Assembly: GCA_024653225.1 (NCBI GenBank)
Contig: JANLGA010000039.1
Coordinates: 1-10,035, forward strand
DNA: 10,035 nucleotides
Direction of reading: 5' to 3'
Origin: Bacillota bacterium
Lineage (GTDB): Bacteria > Bacillota > Sulfobacillia > JABLXB01
Position 1 is the stretch's first letter. Each line of letters begins with the position of its first letter. The translations under genes and the position numbers were made by a program. The notes beneath the pieces are model-generated. The model was given only the letters and a program-made list of their open reading frames with translations, was not told the origin of the DNA and made no database searches. Shown piece by piece: positions 5,653-10,035 of the stretch.

Positions 5653-6186
5653 ATGAACCCGAAGGTACTGCTGGTCGTGGACATGCTCAACGATTTCATC
5701 GATCCGGGCGGGAGCCTTTACTGCGGGCCGTCCGCGGATTCGATAGTCCCGTTCGTGCGCGACAGGATACGCGAGGTCCTTGAATCGGGCGGGTTCGTAG
5801 TGTTCATATGCGACTCCCACGACCCCGACGATATAGAATTCAGGAGATTCCCCCCGCACTGCGTGCGGGGGACGAATGGCGCGGAGATCATTCCCGCCCT
5901 TCGAGCCGCGTCGGAGGGGTCCGACAGGGTGTTCGAGGTGAAGAAGAAGAGGTACAGCGGGTTCTACGGCACCGACCTCGGGGGGATCCTGGAGCGCATC
6001 GGGGCGCGCGAGGTCGAAGTCGTGGGTGTCTGCACCAACATCTGCGTGCTGTACACCGTGGAAGGGCTGTGCAACCGGGACTATTCCGTCCGCGTCCTGC
6101 GCGGCGGCGTGGCATCGTTCGACGACGACGCGGCGAAATGGGCGTTGAAACAGATGGAGACTGTACTCGGGGCGGCGGTAGTCTAA
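5653..6186 (+). CDS. Isochorismatase-family cysteine hydrolase, nicotinamidase-like
   Basis: The 177-residue product has the isochorismatase/nicotinamidase fold. Asp10 in LLVVDMLNDF is the catalytic acid. Lys99 in the KKKRYSGFYGTDL segment is the likely catalytic lysine. Cys131 in GVCTNICV is the nucleophile. Asp54 and His56 in CDSHDPDD plus His69 in FPPHCVRGT match the metal-binding positions of nicotinamidases. Nicotinamide to nicotinate (PncA-like NAD salvage) is therefore the best guess, though the family also contains other amidases and isochorismate hydrolases. The metal ligands make the isochorismatase activity itself unlikely. It is 11 bp after coaBC behind an excellent ribosome site, so it is the last gene of this operon. 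Its stop overlaps that of the converging glycosylase gene. Confidence 0.85.
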   Translation: MNPKVLLVVDMLNDFIDPGGSLYCGPSADSIVPFVRDRIREVLESGGFVVFICDSHDPDDIEFRRFPPHCVRGTNGAEIIPALRAASEGSDRVFEVKKKRYSGFYGTDLGGILERIGAREVEVVGVCTNICVLYTVEGLCNRDYSVRVLRGGVASFDDDAAKWALKQMETVLGAAVV

Positions 6187-7046
6187 GGTGCGGCGTGCCG
6201 GTTCCGGCCGACCGAACGCGCATAGTGGTACAGGTGGGCCTGGATAATGCCAGCGTAAGGCCCAAGGTTGCCGGCGACCCACGACCTCACAACGGCGATT
6301 GAGGTCTGCCTGCCCCCGAACGCGACGGATTCGATGAAACGCTTGACCCAAATGTCCACGGGAGCCGCCTCGTATCTCTGCATGCCGTACAGGAGCACGC
6401 AGTCCGCGACCTTTTCCCCGACCCCCGGTATCGTCAGGAGGACTCTCTTCGCTTCCTCCGTCGCCATTGACCTCATGGCCCCGAAGTCCACTGCGCCGCT
6501 CGCTACCATGCGGGCCGCCGCGGCGACGTACTTGGCGCGGTACCCGAGCCCGTGGGCTTTCAGCCGCTCTTCACCGAGGCGCGCGAGGTCGTGCGGACCC
6601 GGGAACCCGGGTCCGCGGGAGCAGATCGAGGCGATGACCCGCGCGATCCTGGGGATGTTGTTGTTCTGGGAGGCGATGAACGACACCAGCGCTTCCCAGG
6701 GGTCCTGGCGGAGGACCCTGAGACCCCGGGAGAATTCCAAGGCCGGGGCAAGCCATGGGTGAGCGGCCGCGGCTCCGAGGCGTATCGCCCGGTAATCGCG
6801 CGCCAAGTCGAAGTAGTCCTTGACCGTTTGCTCTCGGCGGCCCGCATCCCCATCCCCGCCCGCTTCGGCGGACCATTCGACAAGCAGGACGCGCGCGGGG
6901 GCACCGGCGACGCGGACGCGCACGGGGATCCCCGCAAGGAAGCCGCGAAATGAGTCGCCTTTCGGCCACCAGCGAAACGCCTGGCCTGACAGAAGCGTGG
7001 CCGCGAGGTCGAGTTCGTCGGTTGTCACCGCCGTGACGGGGTGCAT
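6183..7046 (-). CDS. ogg: OGG1-family 8-oxoguanine DNA glycosylase/lyase
   Basis: This repair enzyme removes 8-oxoguanine from DNA and can cut the abasic site. From the ATG at 7046 it has 287 residues. SGQAFRW (20-26) corresponds to the OGG1 GGQSFRW motif. QDPWEALVSFIASQNNNIPRI (114-134) includes the NNN loop. The helix-hairpin-helix is IPGVGEKVADCVLLYG (206-221), with catalytic Lys212 in GVGEKV. PVDIW (229-233) carries the catalytic Asp231. The C-terminal AHLYHYAR is typical. It is the only minus-strand gene between coaBC and priA, converging on the hydrolase with a 4-nt overlap and diverging from priA. The start is uncertain: ATG 7076 would add 10 residues, and neither has a clear ribosome site. 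The gene contains an 11-bp perfect inverted repeat. Confidence 0.92.
   Translation of the reverse strand: MHPVTAVTTDELDLAATLLSGQAFRWWPKGDSFRGFLAGIPVRVRVAGAPARVLLVEWSAEAGGDGDAGRREQTVKDYFDLARDYRAIRLGAAAAHPWLAPALEFSRGLRVLRQDPWEALVSFIASQNNNIPRIARVIASICSRGPGFPGPHDLARLGEERLKAHGLGYRAKYVAAAARMVASGAVDFGAMRSMATEEAKRVLLTIPGVGEKVADCVLLYGMQRYEAAPVDIWVKRFIESVAFGGRQTSIAVVRSWVAGNLGPYAGIIQAHLYHYARSVGRNRHAAP
6593..6616. repeat. 24-nt near-perfect palindrome inside ogg
   Basis: GCGGACCCGGG (6593-6603) and CCCGGGTCCGC (6606-6616) are exact reverse complements separated by AA. On the coding (minus) strand it encodes the Gly/Pro-rich loop SRGPGFPGP. No T-tract follows on either strand, so it is not a canonical terminator. 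Confidence 0.6.
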
Positions 7047-7093
7047 TGACCCGCCGGTCCCAGTCGCGCCAGTCATAAGAGAATCATAGGAGA
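7047..7093. promoter_or_regulatory. Divergent ogg-priA start region
   Basis: Only 47 bp separate the chosen starts of ogg and priA. The stretch 7075-7093 is an AT-richer island in otherwise GC-rich DNA. Promoters for both genes must lie here or inside the opposite gene. I see no convincing -35/-10 pair. Confidence 0.3.
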
Positions 7094-9631
7094 ATGGAAA
7101 CGGAGTGTCAAACTTCACTCCCCGAAAGCTGGCAGGTGGTGTCGTTGGGCGATCCGGAATATATCGAGGTCGCAGTTGACATCCGGTCGCAGGGGTTCTG
7201 GGGTACGTACACGTACTCCGTGCCCCGGGAGCACCGCGCAAGGGTATTTCCCGGCTGCGTGGTCACGGTCCCGTTCGGTTCGAGGAGGGTGCGCGGTTTC
7301 GTCCTCGGGTTCGGCGTGAAGCCGCCGGGCGTTGACGAGGTAAAAAGCATCGAGGGGGTCGAGGACCCCCGTCCGGCGTTCAGCCCCGTGCTGATGGCCC
7401 TCGCCCGCGAGGTGTCGGTGCTTTACTGTTCGCCCATCCAGCTCGTCCTGCGGGCAATGCTTCCCCCCGGGCTTCTCAGCCCGGGGAAGAGGCTGGTGCG
7501 CCTGGTGGTGGACCGCGAGCGCTTGGAGGCGATGTCGGGGGGGTTGACCCCGGAGGAGTCGGCAGTGGTAGGGGTCCTGGCCGAGGACGGAGAGAGGGCA
7601 CCGGCCGAGCTTGCCGAGGCGGCCGGCGTGCGGGGGATCCAGGCGGTGCTGAGGGTGCTGGCGGCCAGGGGCATCGTCACGACGGAGACGGTCTTCAGGA
7701 CCCCCCGGCGACAGGGGTCCGTGTTGCGGGTTTACCCGGCCGGGGAAATCTCCGAGCAGGAACTCGCGAGGCTGCAGGCATCGGCGCCGAGGAGGGCGGA
7801 CCTGTTGATGCTGCTGATGCGCGAGGGGCGCGGCATGACGGCCGCCGAGGCGGTGCGAAGGTCCGGGGCCGGGCAGTCCAGCCTGAAAGCACTCATCAGG
7901 GAAGGGCTGGTGAGGGTCGAGAGGACACCGAGGAGTGCGGAGAATGTCGGCCGTCAAGACCCGGATGCACCAGCCGGGCGCGACGCGGTGGATCCTCGCG
8001 GGGCACCCGTGGCGGAGGCCCTTGCGAGACTGCTGGAAAGGGGAGAACGCCCCACAAGTCCGGATTCGGGTCGAGGCGGGCCCCGTGCAGCGCTACTCGT
8101 GGGCGGGACCCTGCGAGACCGACTGGCAGTGTATTCGGCGGTGGTCGAGAAGACGATCGGTGAGGGGGGAGGGATTCTCCTCCTCGCACCCGAGATAGCG
8201 CTCGCGACGCGGCTGCGACTGGGGCTTTGCGGGCGGGCGGGATTCGAATCGGTCGTGCTACATAGCGGTTTGTCAGAGGGGGAACGATACGCTCACTGGA
8301 AGGAGATAGCAGAGGGTCGTGCGAGTATCGTCATAGGGACGAGATCGGCCGTGTTCGCGCCCGTCAAGGACCTACGCGCAATAGTCGTCGAGGCGGAGCA
8401 AGACGACGGGTTCAAACAGGCCGAGGGCTGCCCGAGGTACCACGCGCGGGATATCGCGCTCATGCGGAGCCGGATGGAAGGGTGCGGCGCCGTCCTCGCC
8501 GCCTCGGCGCCGTCGGTCGAATCGTATTTCGGCGCTGTAACGGGGAGGTACGGGTTGGTACGGATCCCGCCCGGCGAAGGGGACGAGCCGCCGCGGTGCG
8601 TCTCCGCGGACATGAGGCGGGAACTGCGGGACGGAAACCGCTCGCTGTTCTCGCGGTTGTTGAGGGATGAAGTGAAGCGCGCGCTGGGCGCCGGCGGACA
8701 AGCCGTGTTGTATCTCGACAGGAGGGGTATGGCGACTTTCGTGCTGTGCAGGGAATGCGGGTTCACCCCGCGATGCCCGAACTGCGACATAACGCTGACC
8801 CTCCACGCGGAGGGCACCCTGAGGTGTCATTACTGCGGTCACCGCGCACCCGCTCCGGACCTGTGCCCGAGGTGCGGAGGCCGGCGCGTTCGGCCGTTTG
8901 GCGCGGGGACCCAGCGCGTGGAAGAGGAGGCGCGGAGCCTGTTCCCATCGGCGAGGGTGATCAGGCTCGATTACGACACGGCGTCGAGAAGGTCCTCTTA
9001 CGAATCCCTGGTCAGAACGTTCGTCGAGGGCAGGGCAGACATTTTGGTCGGGAGTCGGATGCTCGTCGGCTGCGAGGATCTGCCGAGGGTCGCGACTGTC
9101 GGCGTGATGTCCGCGGACACCGCGCTCCATCTTCCCGATTTCCGCTCCGCTGAGAGGGCGTTTCAGCTGCTGGTCGGAATGTTGAGCCTCGCTCGGCGCG
9201 GGGGCTCCGGCACCGCCGTCATCCAGACCTATGATGAAGAGCACTACAGCGTTCGCGCGGCGTGCCGGAACGACTACGAAGCGTTTTTCGAAAGGGAGAT
9301 CGAGGCGAGGCGCGAGCTTCGCTACCCGCCCTTCGGGCACCTGGTGAACGTGATAGTGTGGGGCAAGAGCGAGGCAACCGCTCGAGCGCTGAGCAAGGAC
9401 GCCGCAAGGCTCCTGGAGAAGGACGCTCCCGGGCGGTACGAGGTCTTCGGGCCGGTGGCTGCGCCGTTTTCCCGGCTGAGGGGATGGTTCCGGTGGCAGG
9501 TGCTCATGAAAGGCCCCGGAGGGAAGGAGATGTCGGAGGCCGCGCGGAACGTGACCGAGGCGCTGGACCGCAAGGTGAGGGCCACCGGCTCCAGGCTCAC
9601 GATAGACGTTGACCCGGTCTCCACGCTGTAG
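7094..9631 (+). CDS. priA: PriA-family primosomal protein N' with degenerate helicase motifs
   Basis: The 845-residue product spans the whole PriA architecture without a frameshift. The N-terminal DNA-binding domain (about 22-75) has IEVAVDI, YSVP and TVPFGSRRVRGFVLGF. LPPGLLSPGKR (123-133) and a winged-helix-like region follow. Eight zinc cysteines are intact: C552, C555, C561, C564, C578, C581, C591, C594. YLDRRGMATFVL, GTQRVEEE, LPDFRSAERAFQLL and the C-terminal YPPFGHL region are conserved. The ATPase motifs are not. Walker A (GVTGSGKT in active PriA) reads GGTLRDRL (337-344), DEEH reads EAEQ (433-436), SATPS reads ASAPS (470-474), GTQMIAKG reads GSRMLVGC (653-660) and GRAGR reads SLARR (698-702). 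It probably loads the primosome or binds forks without unwinding, as proposed for actinobacterial PriA. The start is uncertain: GGAG is only 1 nt from ATG 7094, and GTG 7136 or 7139 are alternatives. Confidence 0.9.
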   Translation: METECQTSLPESWQVVSLGDPEYIEVAVDIRSQGFWGTYTYSVPREHRARVFPGCVVTVPFGSRRVRGFVLGFGVKPPGVDEVKSIEGVEDPRPAFSPVLMALAREVSVLYCSPIQLVLRAMLPPGLLSPGKRLVRLVVDRERLEAMSGGLTPEESAVVGVLAEDGERAPAELAEAAGVRGIQAVLRVLAARGIVTTETVFRTPRRQGSVLRVYPAGEISEQELARLQASAPRRADLLMLLMREGRGMTAAEAVRRSGAGQSSLKALIREGLVRVERTPRSAENVGRQDPDAPAGRDAVDPRGAPVAEALARLLERGERPTSPDSGRGGPRAALLVGGTLRDRLAVYSAVVEKTIGEGGGILLLAPEIALATRLRLGLCGRAGFESVVLHSGLSEGERYAHWKEIAEGRASIVIGTRSAVFAPVKDLRAIVVEAEQDDGFKQAEGCPRYHARDIALMRSRMEGCGAVLAASAPSVESYFGAVTGRYGLVRIPPGEGDEPPRCVSADMRRELRDGNRSLFSRLLRDEVKRALGAGGQAVLYLDRRGMATFVLCRECGFTPRCPNCDITLTLHAEGTLRCHYCGHRAPAPDLCPRCGGRRVRPFGAGTQRVEEEARSLFPSARVIRLDYDTASRRSSYESLVRTFVEGRADILVGSRMLVGCEDLPRVATVGVMSADTALHLPDFRSAERAFQLLVGMLSLARRGGSGTAVIQTYDEEHYSVRAACRNDYEAFFEREIEARRELRYPPFGHLVNVIVWGKSEATARALSKDAARLLEKDAPGRYEVFGPVAAPFSRLRGWFRWQVLMKGPGGKEMSEAARNVTEALDRKVRATGSRLTIDVDPVSTL

Positions 9632-9671
9632 CGCGGCGGACCCGGGAGGAAAGGCGAAAGGGGGCCGCACG

Positions 9672-9938
9672 TTGCCTGTCCTGGAGATAAGGAAGAAAGG
9701 CGACACTGTACTGCGCCAGAGGGCGAAGCCCGTGAGACGGGTCAATGCGTCCATACGCGCCTTGATTGACGATATGGTTCAGACCATGAGGGCGGCGAAG
9801 GGAGTCGGCCTGGCGGCGCCGCAGGTGGGGGTGTCCAAGCGTATCGTGGTCGCCGAGACCGACGAGGCTAACAACACCCTCGCTATTCCCTTGAGCGTGC
9901 TGATCCTGCCCACTTGCACCCCGCGCCCCAATCCCTAG
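9672..9938 (+). CDS. def: Peptide deformylase, truncated after motif 1
   Basis: The TTG start gives PVLEIRKKGDTVLRQRAKPV, a standard deformylase N-terminus. It continues through LIDDMVQTMRAAKGVGLAAPQVG, where GVGLAAPQVG (44-53) is motif 1, which helps form the active site. Deformylase removes the N-formyl group from new proteins. The frame stops at 88 residues, about half the usual length. Motif 2 (EGCLS) and motif 3 (HExDH), which bind the metal, are missing, and neither appears in any plus-strand frame of the following 97 bases. Similarity fades after RIVVAE (about residue 61). The gene is therefore broken, or the sequence near the edge is wrong or chimeric. AAAGGGGG lies about 7 nt before the TTG. 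It follows priA by 40 bp, the usual priA-def order. Confidence 0.8.
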   Translation: MPVLEIRKKGDTVLRQRAKPVRRVNASIRALIDDMVQTMRAAKGVGLAAPQVGVSKRIVVAETDEANNTLAIPLSVLILPTCTPRPNP

Positions 9939-10035
9939 AACTCGCAATTTCCAAAGGCGCGCATGCACCAAGAAAGCGGGGGCTGTACAAGCAAAAAACG
10001 ATGCCTTCGTGCCTTGGTGGTTTATGAGATGGCTT
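9939..10035. other. Right-edge tail with no recognisable gene
   Basis: These 97 bases are visibly less GC-rich than the rest, with runs such as AAAAAA at 9993-9998. One plus-strand frame stays open to the edge but matches nothing I recognise. An imperfect 8-bp tandem repeat, GCCTTCGT then GCCTTGGT, is at 10003-10018. The tail does not continue the deformylase. Confidence 0.5.

Noticed and set aside
5851..5871. 9-bp stem CCCCCGCAC / GTGCGGGGG with a TGC loop
   Set aside because: It lies within the hydrolase gene over the conserved FPPHCVRGT motif with no T-tract. The codons of that motif in GC-rich DNA are a sufficient explanation.
5245..6351. Minus-strand open frame of 368 codons opposite coaBC and the hydrolase
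   Set aside because: It crosses two clear plus-strand genes, has Pro/Arg/His-rich shadow composition and matches no family.
7465..7486. 9-bp stem (CCCCGGGCT / AGCCCGGGG) with a TCTC loop, terminator-like
   Set aside because: It lies within priA, encodes the conserved LPPGLLSPGK motif and has no T-tract. The repeated Pro-Gly codons explain the palindrome.
8372..9754. Long open frame on the minus strand opposite priA and def (460 codons)
   Set aside because: It is exactly antisense to a well-recognised gene, shows no motif, and is explained by high GC and few stops in the opposite frame.
9966..10019. 7-bp inverted repeat CACCAAG / CTTGGTG in the right tail, possible transposon end
   Set aside because: Too short, no extension on either side, no target duplication and no transposase sequence in view.

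Overview
This is a GC-rich window. The gene set points to a deep-branching, probably anaerobic and possibly spore-forming member of the Bacillota. The order yicC, remA, gmk, rpoZ, coaBC, (…), priA, def is the classic Bacillus/Clostridia arrangement. Two genes instead look actinobacterial in type: a MihF-like integration host factor lying between yicC and remA, and a PriA that has lost its helicase ATPase motifs. A deep anaerobic actinomycetotal lineage therefore cannot be excluded. No rRNA, tRNA, CRISPR array or insertion sequence was seen.

Layout. Positions 1-876 (minus strand) hold the N-terminal 292 codons of a PyrK/sulfide-dehydrogenase-like FAD/NAD(P)- and Fe-S-binding protein that runs off the left edge. 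A short divergent region (877-1004) follows, with a 10-bp direct repeat and a -10-like box. Then comes a plus-strand run: a GerMN-domain envelope protein (1005-1895), yicC (1974-2852), mihF (2872-3186), remA (3202-3474), gmk (3486-4163), rpoZ (4117-4314, overlapping gmk), coaBC (4403-5641) and an isochorismatase/nicotinamidase-like hydrolase (5653-6186). From yicC to the hydrolase the genes are mostly less than 20 bp apart or overlapping, so they look like one operon. An OGG1-family 8-oxoguanine DNA glycosylase (6183-7046, minus) converges on the hydrolase with a 4-nt stop-codon overlap. It diverges from priA (7094-9631, plus). priA is followed by the first half of def (9672-9938), which stops before its metal-binding motifs, close to the right edge.

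How the genes fit together. The central cluster combines nucleoid or regulatory DNA-binding proteins (MihF, RemA), RNA turnover (YicC), nucleotide supply and transcription (Gmk, RNA polymerase omega), coenzyme metabolism (CoaBC, possibly nicotinamide salvage), DNA repair and replication restart (OGG, PriA) and protein maturation (Def).

The most notable observation is the intact 845-residue PriA-family protein. All eight zinc-binding cysteines and the flanking domains are kept, but Walker A, the DEEH box and motifs III, V and VI are degraded. It is very probably not an ATP-driven helicase. No wholly new multi-gene system was recognised.
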